A stretch of DNA of 7,561 bases, from contig CALPIT020000124.1 in assembly GCA_943323705.2 (NCBI GenBank), positions 1 to 7,561 of the forward strand, written 5' to 3'. A model generated the notes under the pieces. The model had not been told where the DNA came from. It saw nothing but the letters and a program-made list of their open reading frames with translations, and ran no database searches. The position numbers and the translations under genes were made by a program. The DNA comes from Streptomyces griseus (GTDB taxonomy: Bacteria; Bacteroidota; Bacteroidia; Chitinophagales; Chitinophagaceae). This document shows, in pieces, positions 1 to 6,537 of this stretch (positions are counted from its first letter, which is position 1; each line of letters begins with the position of its first letter).

Positions 1-177
1 GCCACCAAATTTCCAGCCATAAGCCATACCGGGATTTTCAACAAAATACAATTGAAACCAATCGCCAAAAACAGGCCTTGATGTATTTAAATAAAAGTTT
101 GTCTTAACGTAATACTTTAATATCTGATCAGCCAATACTACAAGCAACACAATAATAAAAACGTGTATTTTCTTCAT
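1..177 (-). CDS. lspA: LspA, lipoprotein signal peptidase (signal peptidase II), N-terminal part only
   Basis: Reading the minus strand from the ATG at 177-175 gives 59 in-frame codons that run off the left edge of the window. The peptide starts with MKK and a hydrophobic segment (about residues 5-16), then D17-Q18-x-x-K21, the conserved end of the first LspA transmembrane helix. Residues 45-54 read FVENPGMAYG, the conserved LspA N-P-G-M-A-(F/Y)-G box near the active site. LspA is an inner-membrane aspartyl protease that removes the signal peptide from prolipoproteins after the lipobox cysteine has been lipidated. The two catalytic aspartates lie in the C-terminal half and are not in this window, so activity cannot be judged. 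It lies 285 bp beyond the end of murF/alr on the same strand and has its own promoter-like box, so it may be a separate transcription unit. The identification is firm from the two motifs. Confidence 0.9.
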   Translation of the reverse strand, partial: MKKIHVFIIVLLVVLADQILKYYVKTNFYLNTSRPVFGDWFQLYFVENPGMAYGWKFGG

Positions 178-186
178 AATGTTCTG

Positions 187-216
187 CAAAGATAAGGCAG
201 TGAAGATTAGATTGAA
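187..216 (-). promoter_or_regulatory. Candidate Bacteroidota-type promoter for lspA
   Basis: On the minus strand TATCTTTG (194-187) matches the Bacteroidota -7 consensus TAnnTTTG exactly. A TTC (216-214) sits 19 bp upstream where the -33 TTG is expected, one base off consensus. Initiation a few bases past the box would give a leader of only about 5 nt before the lspA ATG at 177, so the mRNA could be nearly leaderless. The -7 match is seen directly; promoter activity is inferred. Confidence 0.45.
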
Positions 217-239
217 TAGGTTTCAGGAGTTAAAATCTT

Positions 240-330
240 TATCCAGCATCCAACATCAAGTATCCAGCATCAAGTATCCAGCATCAAGTATCCAGCGTAA
301 AGTATCCAGCATCAAGTATCCAGCATCAAG
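240..330. repeat. Tandem heptamer array (7-bp unit, 13 copies)
   Basis: The 91 bp divide exactly into thirteen 7-mers: TATCCAG, CATCCAA, CATCAAG, then TATCCAG/CATCAAG alternating for five rounds, with one CATCAAG changed to CGTAAAG (296-302). The higher-order unit is therefore 14 bp, TATCCAGCATCAAG, with the first copy extended to 21 bp by an extra heptamer. There are no spacers between units, so this is not a CRISPR. The unit is not self-complementary and all copies face one way. Because 7 is not a multiple of 3, the array translates as a 7-residue repeat per 21 bp, which explains the spurious open frame over it. Confidence 0.93.
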
Positions 331-343
331 TATATACCCACCC

Positions 344-364
344 TATCTAACTTCCAACTTCTTA
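344..364. repeat. Degenerate heptamers between the two arrays
   Basis: TATCTAA, CTTCCAA and CTTCTTA follow one another after a 13-bp interruption from the main array. They resemble TATCTAG and CATCCAA of the clear arrays at most positions and may be decayed copies. The similarity is modest and this AT-rich context could give it by chance. Confidence 0.35.
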
Positions 365-425
365 ATACGCAACGTCCCTTTCAGGAGACATTGCTTAGAA
401 GTAGTGCAATCCCGTATATATAGCT

Positions 426-453
426 TATCCAGTATCTAGTATCCAGTATCTAG
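426..453. repeat. Second heptamer array, 4 copies
   Basis: TATCCAG, TATCTAG, TATCCAG and TATCTAG lie head to tail, giving two copies of a 14-bp unit. The TATCCAG unit is identical to that of the larger array and lies on the same strand, but the offset between arrays (186 bp) is not a multiple of 7. The array ends 9 bp before the last base of the murF/alr stop codon. Confidence 0.85.
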
Positions 454-462
454 CTTCTAAAT

Positions 463-2940
463 TCACTCCTCATAATACACCCGCTTCACCCTTTGAGAAA
501 TATTTGTCAAAATCTCATAAGGAATGGTATTGGCCCAAACGGCTATTTGTGCTACGGGCAGCCTTTCTCCAAACACAATCACTTCATCTCCTTCAGCAGC
601 ATCTATTCCGGTTATATCGAGCATGGTCATATCCATGCATACATTTCCAATGACAGAGGCCATTTTTCCATTGACTAGCATTTTTCCATTTCCATTCCCA
701 AATGATCTTGGATAACCATCTGCATATCCGATTCTAATTGTTGCGATTACCGCATCATGATTTAATACTCCTCTTCTACCATATCCAACGGTTTCTCCTT
801 TTTTTACATTTTTTATTTGAGCGATAGTTGACCTCAAAGTAGTAACGTTTTGAAGCTGTAAATGGGCATCCACGCCATACAATCCTATGCCCAATCTTAC
901 CATGTCGAATTGCAAATCTTTATGCCGATGTATGGCCGAAGTATTGGCAATATGTTTGATGACATGATTTTGGCTTACACCTTGAATTTGCAAGGCCATC
1001 TCCTCAAATAAAGATGCCTGATGTTTGGTAAAAATGTCTTGTTCAGGATTTTCACTGGCTACCAGATGAGAGAAAACAGATTTGATGTCAAAAACATTTG
1101 TAGCGATAAGCTTTTCGCATAACATTGAAATTTCATGGCTCATAAATCCCAATCGATGCATTCCGGTATCTAGCTTGATGTGAATGGGATAATGTGAAAG
1201 ATTATTTGACTCAAGATGCGCGCTAAAGGATTGCAAGATGCGGAATGAATAAATTTCCGGTTCCAATTGATAACGTATGATGTTATCAAAGTCAACCTCA
1301 TTGGGATTCATAACCATAATGGGTAAACGAACACCGCCTTTACGCAATTCAACAGCTTCGTCGGTATAAGCTACTGCTAAATAATCCACTCCTTCCTGTT
1401 GTAACACTGATGCGATTTCAACACTGCCGCTTCCATAACTGAATGCCTTTACCATTGTCATGATTTTAGTAGTAGGCAAGAGTTGACTACGATACATCTT
1501 TAAATTTTGACGAATGGCATTCAAATTGATTTCTAGTAAAGTATCATGCAGCTTTTGCTCTAAAACATTACTGATTTTTTCAAATTCAAAAATGCGCGCA
1601 CCTTTTAATAGAATCGCCTCATTACTAAAGGAAAGTAGCGGTAATTTTTTTACCAAATCGTTTGTAGATAGAAAAAATAATTTCTCTTTAATACTTTCAA
1701 AATAGTGAGCATGGGCCGATATTTTTTCTCCGACACCAATCAATCTGTTTATTTGCTTTTGTGCTAAAATGGAAGCGATTTTTTTATACAATTCACCATC
1801 AGACAAACCAGACTGAAACATATCACTTATAATAAGTGTCTTCCCTGTAAATGCATGTTGTTGCAATAAAAAATCAAGTGCTATATTTAAAGAATCCAGA
1901 TCTGCATTATAGCTGTCGTTGATAATGGCACAATTATTAATAGCTTGTTTCAACTCGAGCCTCATTGCTACAGGAGCCAAATCACGCATATTTGCGGCGA
2001 TATGATGTGCATCAAAATTCAATTGAAGCATTAGGGCGCAACAAGTAATGGCATTGTAAATGGAAGCCTCATCTGTAAATGGAATGTCAATATTGAACGA
2101 CGCTTCTTTATAACCAAATACAATTTCAGTTGAAGCGTATTTTTGGTGAACCGATCTAATGTTGAGATCTGCATTGCCGTTTCTGCTCCAGGAGAACAAG
2201 GTGATTGCGTTGTTTTCTGTTGCTGCAAATTTTGTAACCAATTCATTGACCAGATTATTTTCAGCACAATAAATCAAAACTTTTGATTTTGAAAACAATT
2301 TGAGCTTTTCATTTATTTTCTGTTGTTGGCTATCAAAACCTTCAGCATGGGCTTCTCCCATAAATGTTAGTATTCCTATTTCAGGATTTATGATGGGTTG
2401 AAGTTTTCCCATTTCATTCGGTAATGAAATGCCAGCTTCAAAAATCGCAAGATTGTTTTGAGAAGACATTTGCAATACGCTAAGCGGCACGCCTATCTGT
2501 GAGTTGTAACTTTTAGGACTTCTCACAATATCATAAGCGCGATGTAGCAACTGATACAACCACTCCTTTACAATTGTTTTGCCATTGCTGCCTGTAATCC
2601 CTATAACTGTTGCTTGTTGAAGTCTTCTGTGATGAATAGCCATTTGTTGCAAAGCCATCAATACATCTTTAACAAGTAAGAAATTGGCATCTTTATATTC
2701 ATTGATGATGCTAGCTTCTACATTTTCATCAACTACAAAATTCCTTACTTCATTGGCATAAAGTTCTTTGATAAAATCTATCCCTTTTCTTCTTGGACCA
2801 TTTATGGCAAAAAATAAAGTAGAAGCAGGAAATACCAATCTTCTGCTGTCAGTCAGCACATTTTCAATAATCGAATCATGATGAAGATGCGATGATTGGA
2901 TTTGAATAAACTTGGCAATATCTGAAATGTGATACTTCAA
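463..2940 (-). CDS. murF/alr: Bifunctional UDP-MurNAc-tripeptide:D-Ala-D-Ala ligase / alanine racemase (MurF-Alr fusion)
   Basis: This 825-residue cytoplasmic enzyme joins two steps of peptidoglycan precursor synthesis: PLP-dependent L-Ala/D-Ala racemisation, and ATP-dependent addition of D-Ala-D-Ala to UDP-MurNAc-tripeptide. Residues 1 to about 465 are MurF: N-terminal DSRRL (31-35), Mur-ligase P-loop GITGSNGKT (114-122, K121), SYNSQIGVP (144-152), GEAHAEGF (195-202) and NDSYNADLDS (341-350). Residues from about 468 are Alr: LLEINLNAI at the start, MVKAFSYG with PLP lysine K498, K589-x-DTGMHRLG with R596, R682 in MVRLGIGLYG (PLP-nitrogen arginine), GYADGYPR with catalytic-type Y739, and VCMDM (767-771). 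Both halves are full length and every expected catalytic residue is present. The start is TTG (2940-2938), 6 bp after the terC-like stop; the first in-frame ATG is codon 95, which would remove conserved MurF sequence. It is the last gene of the cluster. This fusion is known in Bacteroidota. Confidence 0.96.
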   Translation of the reverse strand: MKYHISDIAKFIQIQSSHLHHDSIIENVLTDSRRLVFPASTLFFAINGPRRKGIDFIKELYANEVRNFVVDENVEASIINEYKDANFLLVKDVLMALQQMAIHHRRLQQATVIGITGSNGKTIVKEWLYQLLHRAYDIVRSPKSYNSQIGVPLSVLQMSSQNNLAIFEAGISLPNEMGKLQPIINPEIGILTFMGEAHAEGFDSQQQKINEKLKLFSKSKVLIYCAENNLVNELVTKFAATENNAITLFSWSRNGNADLNIRSVHQKYASTEIVFGYKEASFNIDIPFTDEASIYNAITCCALMLQLNFDAHHIAANMRDLAPVAMRLELKQAINNCAIINDSYNADLDSLNIALDFLLQQHAFTGKTLIISDMFQSGLSDGELYKKIASILAQKQINRLIGVGEKISAHAHYFESIKEKLFFLSTNDLVKKLPLLSFSNEAILLKGARIFEFEKISNVLEQKLHDTLLEINLNAIRQNLKMYRSQLLPTTKIMTMVKAFSYGSGSVEIASVLQQEGVDYLAVAYTDEAVELRKGGVRLPIMVMNPNEVDFDNIIRYQLEPEIYSFRILQSFSAHLESNNLSHYPIHIKLDTGMHRLGFMSHEISMLCEKLIATNVFDIKSVFSHLVASENPEQDIFTKHQASLFEEMALQIQGVSQNHVIKHIANTSAIHRHKDLQFDMVRLGIGLYGVDAHLQLQNVTTLRSTIAQIKNVKKGETVGYGRRGVLNHDAVIATIRIGYADGYPRSFGNGNGKMLVNGKMASVIGNVCMDMTMLDITGIDAAEGDEVIVFGERLPVAQIAVWANTIPYEILTNISQRVKRVYYEE

Positions 2941-2946
2941 TTTTTA

Positions 2947-3909
2947 TTAATTGTCTGAAATGATATCATCTGGGGTTCCTTTTTTCTTATGGTAAATTGA
3001 ATACCAAATAGACCCCCCAATACAAATTACAATAACTGCCAGTGAAATTAACACTTGTGTGTTTTTACTAAGTATCTGATTTATCCAATGCTCAGTAAGC
3101 ATTTTAAATCCTATGAAAAACAAAACAAATGAAATACCCTGTTGTAAATAATCAAATTGCGAAATGGCTGACCTCAATAAAAAAAACAAACTTCTCAAAC
3201 CCAGTACTGCAAAAATATTTGATGAATATACAACAATGCTATTTCTTGATATACCAATTACTGCAGGTAAAGAATCTATAGCAAACAACACATCTATAGC
3301 TCCCAACAATACAACAACAACAAATAATGTTGTATAAACAGGTTTTCCATTCTCCTTTATGACGTACTTGCCATCGCCATCATGATGGGTAAGCGGCAGG
3401 TATTTTTTCAAAAATCTGTAAAATTTAGAATCTTCAGGTTTGAACTCTTGGTCATCTGTAGCTGTATACATTTTATAAGCAGTATACACTAAGAAGGCGC
3501 CAAAAAAATAGAGTATCCAATGAAATTCGTTGACCAAAGAAACACCTATGGTAATGAAAATAATTCTCAACACTATCGCCATCAAAATACCAATCAATAA
3601 TACCCTGCCATAATGAATTTCTTTAACCTTAAATGCAGAAAAAATAATAATGAAAACAAAAATATTATCAACGCTTAAACTCCATTCCATTAAATAGGCA
3701 CTGAGAAATTCAATTGCAGTTTGACTGCCCTCTTCTATACCAATAAATACAAGAAAACCCATTGCCATTGCAACCCAGAAAACTGTTTGCAATGCTGCGG
3801 AACGCAAACTCACTACATGATTTTTCTGACTAAAAAAACCCAAGTCAATAATGAGTGACAATAACATCACAATCCCAAAAACTCCATAAACTATCTGCGT
3901 CTTATCCAT
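2947..3909 (-). CDS. TerC/Alx-family integral membrane protein
   Basis: This is a 320-residue polytopic membrane protein with about eight or nine hydrophobic segments. The TerC family signatures are clear: EWSLSVDN at 75-82 in one membrane segment and AIDVLFAIDSLPAV (204-217) in another, with the acidic residues E75, D81, D206 and D212 placed as in the family. NIFAVLGLRSLFF (231-243) is also conserved. The cytoplasmic loop between the halves (about 150-190) is charged and ends before VYTTLF. Relatives were named for tellurite resistance, but work on E. coli Alx and Bacillus TerC proteins points to manganese export or metal loading of secreted proteins. The substrate here cannot be told from sequence. 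It starts with ATG 8 bp after the gldG stop and ends 6 bp before murF/alr, so it is probably co-transcribed with both. No other ter genes are nearby, which argues against a tellurite-resistance operon. Confidence 0.93.
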   Translation of the reverse strand: MDKTQIVYGVFGIVMLLSLIIDLGFFSQKNHVVSLRSAALQTVFWVAMAMGFLVFIGIEEGSQTAIEFLSAYLMEWSLSVDNIFVFIIIFSAFKVKEIHYGRVLLIGILMAIVLRIIFITIGVSLVNEFHWILYFFGAFLVYTAYKMYTATDDQEFKPEDSKFYRFLKKYLPLTHHDGDGKYVIKENGKPVYTTLFVVVVLLGAIDVLFAIDSLPAVIGISRNSIVVYSSNIFAVLGLRSLFFLLRSAISQFDYLQQGISFVLFFIGFKMLTEHWINQILSKNTQVLISLAVIVICIGGSIWYSIYHKKKGTPDDIISDN

Positions 3910-3917
3910 AATAACAA

Positions 3918-5624
3918 TTAACGTGCGTATTTTCTTCTACGTAAATACTGAAATAAAAATGCGAAAATAATAATAAGCAACACTGGCAGTAAAATATTAA
4001 CCAACTGCCAATACGTTCGGTCTGCATTTACTTTTTTAGTGTCAAGAAATTTAACGGTATAATCTTTACTCTTGGCTTCAGAAAGATCATTTGCATTCAA
4101 CATGTAATCTAATGTATTGAGCAAAAAATCTCTGTTTGCAAATGGAAACTCCCGCTGAGAGCCATAGGTAAATGGATTCATCCCCATACTTAACGGCTGA
4201 TTGCCCTTCACCACGGCATTCATAATGATATCAGCATCAGAAACCACTAGCATTTTATTTTCTGTTTGACATGCCCTAGAAAATACAATATTGTGTGCTT
4301 TCAAAGAATCGCTCATCACAGCAGAGAGTCGATTGGAAAACAATGAAGTGAATTTACCTTCCAATAAAACCGCAACTGGAATAGCTGATGTTTTGTATTG
4401 ATTGTCTTCTGGAGCAGTCACATTTTCTTTACCGCTGATTAATGCAGGAGTAGCAATGATTCTGGCATTTGGAGAACTATGAAGCAACACTGTTTTTTTA
4501 ATGCCTTCCGATTCAACCAAATCAATTGAATTTACAAACTTACCGGATACGTATCCCAGATTTTTATTGATGGGATGATTGTCAGCAGACTCTAAAACAG
4601 GGAAATAATTCCAGGGCAAAAATTCAAACTGCCCATTTCCATTTACATCAAAAGGAAGATAGTCGCATTGCAAATCCATCAGCAAATCCGGGTTAATGCG
4701 CACACCATAATGAAAGATAAAATCGTTTAACTGCAAATCCCTGTCGTAAGCAATGACTTCATTTTTAATTTGCAGACTGTCCATTTCTGCATTCAATCTG
4801 TCGATGAAGAAAAGTATTTTCCCACCATTCATTGCATACTGGTCTAATTTTAATTTTTCAAGATCAGAAAAAGCTTCTTTAGGCTTTAATACAATTAACG
4901 CTTTGAATTCAGGAGCTATAAATGGTTGTTTTTGTATATCAACCAAAGACAGATTATAGTCAGGTTTTAGTGTTTGTTCTGCAAGATCATACACACTGAA
5001 ATCCATCGGCTCACCGTTACCGATAGCATAAGCAATTTCAGTCTTTTCTTTCTTGCCAATTGAAGCTATTGCATTGGCAAAATGATATTCCAACATCGCT
5101 TCTGCATTGTTCACTTCCTTTACATTTACGATAGGTGTTTTGCCTTTATAAATTTGTACAGGAAGCATGGCGTCTTTGTAATGTAAAAGTGCAACCGGGT
5201 AAACTTGTTGTTGTTGCTGACCATTTTTTACCTGGGCGGTAAGATTGATGGGGACAATGCCTAATGAAGCTAATGTATCTGCATAAACGGAATTCGTACC
5301 CTCTATAATTTCATCCGGAGATATAAAACGATATCTAATTTTATTTCCTCCTACTTCTTTGAATGCTCTCAGTAAGTCTTCGGTAGCAGCTGCTAGTTTT
5401 TTAAACCCACTTGGATAATTACCCTTTAAAAAAACATCAATGGTAATAGGCTCGTCGAGATTTTTTAAAATAGTCGTAGTTCCCTTACTTAATGTAAATC
5501 GTTTCTCGTCCGTTAGGTCTATTCTGAAATGCCAAGTGGAAGTAATAATATTCACTGCAAACAATAACAAAATTATTATCACTACTCCCCATCTACGATT
5601 CAAAAATGCTGAGAACTTCTTCAT
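3918..5624 (-). CDS. gldG: GldG, gliding-motility-associated ABC transporter auxiliary/substrate-binding-like subunit
   Basis: The 568-residue protein has one N-terminal membrane helix (about 13-30), a large extracytoplasmic region, and a C-terminal helix (about 540-559) followed by the basic tail RRRKYAR. After the first helix comes IDLTDEKRFTLS (35-46), the hallmark entry to GldG and related ABC-auxiliary proteins. GNGEP (202-206), LFFIDRLNAEMDSL (271-284), MNPF (482-485) and NRDFLLNTLDYM (497-508) are further family-like stretches. Residues 136-140 are a short glutamine run. GldG works with the permease GldF and the ATPase GldA as an ABC transporter needed for gliding in Flavobacterium johnsoniae; its transported substrate is unknown. 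It starts 1 bp after the gldF stop, suggesting translational coupling. Presence of gldFG alone does not show that the organism glides, since non-gliding Bacteroidota often carry them. Confidence 0.93.
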   Translation of the reverse strand: MKKFSAFLNRRWGVVIIILLLFAVNIITSTWHFRIDLTDEKRFTLSKGTTTILKNLDEPITIDVFLKGNYPSGFKKLAAATEDLLRAFKEVGGNKIRYRFISPDEIIEGTNSVYADTLASLGIVPINLTAQVKNGQQQQQVYPVALLHYKDAMLPVQIYKGKTPIVNVKEVNNAEAMLEYHFANAIASIGKKEKTEIAYAIGNGEPMDFSVYDLAEQTLKPDYNLSLVDIQKQPFIAPEFKALIVLKPKEAFSDLEKLKLDQYAMNGGKILFFIDRLNAEMDSLQIKNEVIAYDRDLQLNDFIFHYGVRINPDLLMDLQCDYLPFDVNGNGQFEFLPWNYFPVLESADNHPINKNLGYVSGKFVNSIDLVESEGIKKTVLLHSSPNARIIATPALISGKENVTAPEDNQYKTSAIPVAVLLEGKFTSLFSNRLSAVMSDSLKAHNIVFSRACQTENKMLVVSDADIIMNAVVKGNQPLSMGMNPFTYGSQREFPFANRDFLLNTLDYMLNANDLSEAKSKDYTVKFLDTKKVNADRTYWQLVNILLPVLLIIIFAFLFQYLRRRKYAR

Positions 5625-5625
5625 A

Positions 5626-6348
5626 TTATTTGCTCTTCAGTTTTTTTTGGGTGATGAAAATAGAGAGTACCATCAAACTCAGAAAATAAGTCAGATCCCT
5701 GCTGTCAATAACACCCCTGCTGATACTTTGATAATGAAAATCAATGCCCAGCATTTCAATATAATAATCTGCATTGCCGGAAAAGAAGCTGATTGAACTT
5801 ATTGCATTGAAGCCAAAATATAAAACCAGACACATGAATGCGCTAATCAAAAAAGAAACAATAGCATTAGATGTAAAACTTCCACAACAAATACTGATTG
5901 CAGCAAACACCGCGCTCAAAAAAATCAATCCCAAATAACTACCCGCAATACCCCCATTATCAATTGCTCCGGTAACACTTAGTGTTTTAATGGTGAATAC
6001 ATATAAAATCGTTGGAACAAGTGCAATGACAACAACCAAAATCACAGAGAAATATTTTCCCAATACAATTTGTAAAGTGGTTACCGGTTTTGTTTTCAAG
6101 ATTTCAAAAGTACCGGTTCTGAATTCATCTGAAAACGAACGCATGGCAACGGCAGGAACCAGAAAAATAAAAACCCAAGGCGCCAGCTCAAAAAATTTAT
6201 CAAGACTAGCATATCCAAAATCAAAAATATTGCTGTCCTGAAGCAGAAAAAGGAACATCCCATTTATCAATAAAAACAAGATTACAGCAATATAACCGGT
6301 AAGGCTGCTGAAAAACTGGCTTATTTCTTTTTTACAAATGTTCCACAT
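5626..6348 (-). CDS. gldF: GldF, gliding-motility-associated ABC transporter permease
   Basis: The 240-residue inner-membrane protein has about six hydrophobic segments (near residues 18-36, 56-69, 96-117, 136-156, 162-186 and 219-233). FLVPAVAMRSFSDEFRTGT (62-80) followed by EILKTKPVT is the ABC-2 type permease signature, in which the conserved E/RTGT region lies on the cytoplasmic side near the ATPase. The C-terminal part FHYQSISRGVIDSRD (204-218) matches the GldF/ABC-2 ending that precedes the last helix. Length agrees with GldF. It is the first gene of the minus-strand cluster and is immediately followed by gldG, the usual order for this pair. The ATPase gene gldA is not in the window and is commonly unlinked in this phylum. 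The ATG at 6348 is the natural start, giving MWNICKKEI directly before the first helix. No strong promoter was found upstream. Confidence 0.93.
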   Translation of the reverse strand: MWNICKKEISQFFSSLTGYIAVILFLLINGMFLFLLQDSNIFDFGYASLDKFFELAPWVFIFLVPAVAMRSFSDEFRTGTFEILKTKPVTTLQIVLGKYFSVILVVVIALVPTILYVFTIKTLSVTGAIDNGGIAGSYLGLIFLSAVFAAISICCGSFTSNAIVSFLISAFMCLVLYFGFNAISSISFFSGNADYYIEMLGIDFHYQSISRGVIDSRDLTYFLSLMVLSIFITQKKLKSK

Positions 6349-6470
6349 AATAGAAAAATCTGCTGCAATTTACTCTATCCTGAATAAAGAATTCCAAGTA
6401 AAACGCATTTTAATCTGTTTTTTGATCGTTGGATTAGGTTGAAAAAACTAAAAAAATAATTTCACAGCGA

Positions 6471-6502
6471 TTTTGATTTTGAATTTAAAATAACATAACT
6501 TG
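6471..6502 (+). promoter_or_regulatory. Candidate promoter for the M43 metalloprotease gene
   Basis: TTTTG (6471-6475) as a -33 element and TAACTTG (6496-6502) as an imperfect TAnnTTTG -7 element are 20 bp apart, close to the Bacteroidota spacing. Initiation near 6508 would leave a leader of about 30 nt, AT-rich and without a Shine-Dalgarno sequence, ending at the ATG at 6538. A second TTTTG at 6477-6481 is too close to pair with this -7. On the opposite strand the best box for gldF is TAAATTG (6372-6366) with TTG (6397-6395), but the 22-bp spacer and very short leader make it weak. Confidence 0.35.
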
Positions 6503-6537
6503 TTTTCCTTAATTAAAAACAAAACAATTTAGCTGTT

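Larger units (their letters stand above)
178..462. other. Non-coding gap between murF/alr and lspA
   Basis: This 285-bp stretch lies between the murF/alr stop and the lspA start. It holds two heptamer repeat arrays (240-330 and 426-453), a few degenerate heptamers at 344-364, and the lspA promoter candidate. A plus-strand open frame across it (179-439) is only the repeat read as protein (recurring SSI-x-x-x-x) and is not taken as a gene. I see no rho-independent terminator for the upstream operon: the best hairpin (ATTGC/GCAAT, 5 bp with an 11-nt loop, about 386-406) is weak and has no T-tract. No tRNA or other RNA gene was recognised. Confidence 0.75.
463..6348 (-). other. Probable operon gldF-gldG-terC-like-murF/alr
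   Basis: Four genes on one strand are separated by only 1, 8 and 6 bp, leaving no room for internal promoters or terminators in the spacers. This strongly suggests one transcript beginning in the divergent region above 6348. Internal promoters inside coding sequence cannot be excluded. All four products concern the cell envelope or its precursors. Confidence 0.75.

Noticed and set aside
386..406. ATTGC/GCAAT inverted repeat as terminator of the murF/alr transcript
   Set aside because: The stem is only 5 bp, the loop is 11 nt and no T-tract follows on the minus strand.
179..439. An 86-codon plus-strand open frame across the repeats
   Set aside because: Its middle is only the heptamer array read as SSI-x-x-x-x repeats, it overlaps the lspA promoter region, and the ends resemble no protein family I know.
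240..453. Short direct repeats that might be a CRISPR array
   Set aside because: Units are 7 or 14 bp and abut with no spacers of constant length; no cas genes are nearby.
2947..3909. Tellurite-resistance determinant
   Set aside because: Only the TerC-family membrane protein is present, with none of the terB, terD, terE or terZ partners; the context is an envelope operon.
5440..5796. A 118-codon plus-strand open frame over the gldG/gldF junction, and other plus-strand frames inside the minus-strand genes
   Set aside because: They are antisense to clearly coding genes, show no recognisable family or signal features, and are explained as shadow frames.
6366..6397. TAAATTG with upstream TTG as the gldF promoter on the minus strand
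   Set aside because: The 22-bp spacer is long, the -7 lacks one T, and the leader would be about 10 nt; chance matches are expected in such AT-rich DNA.
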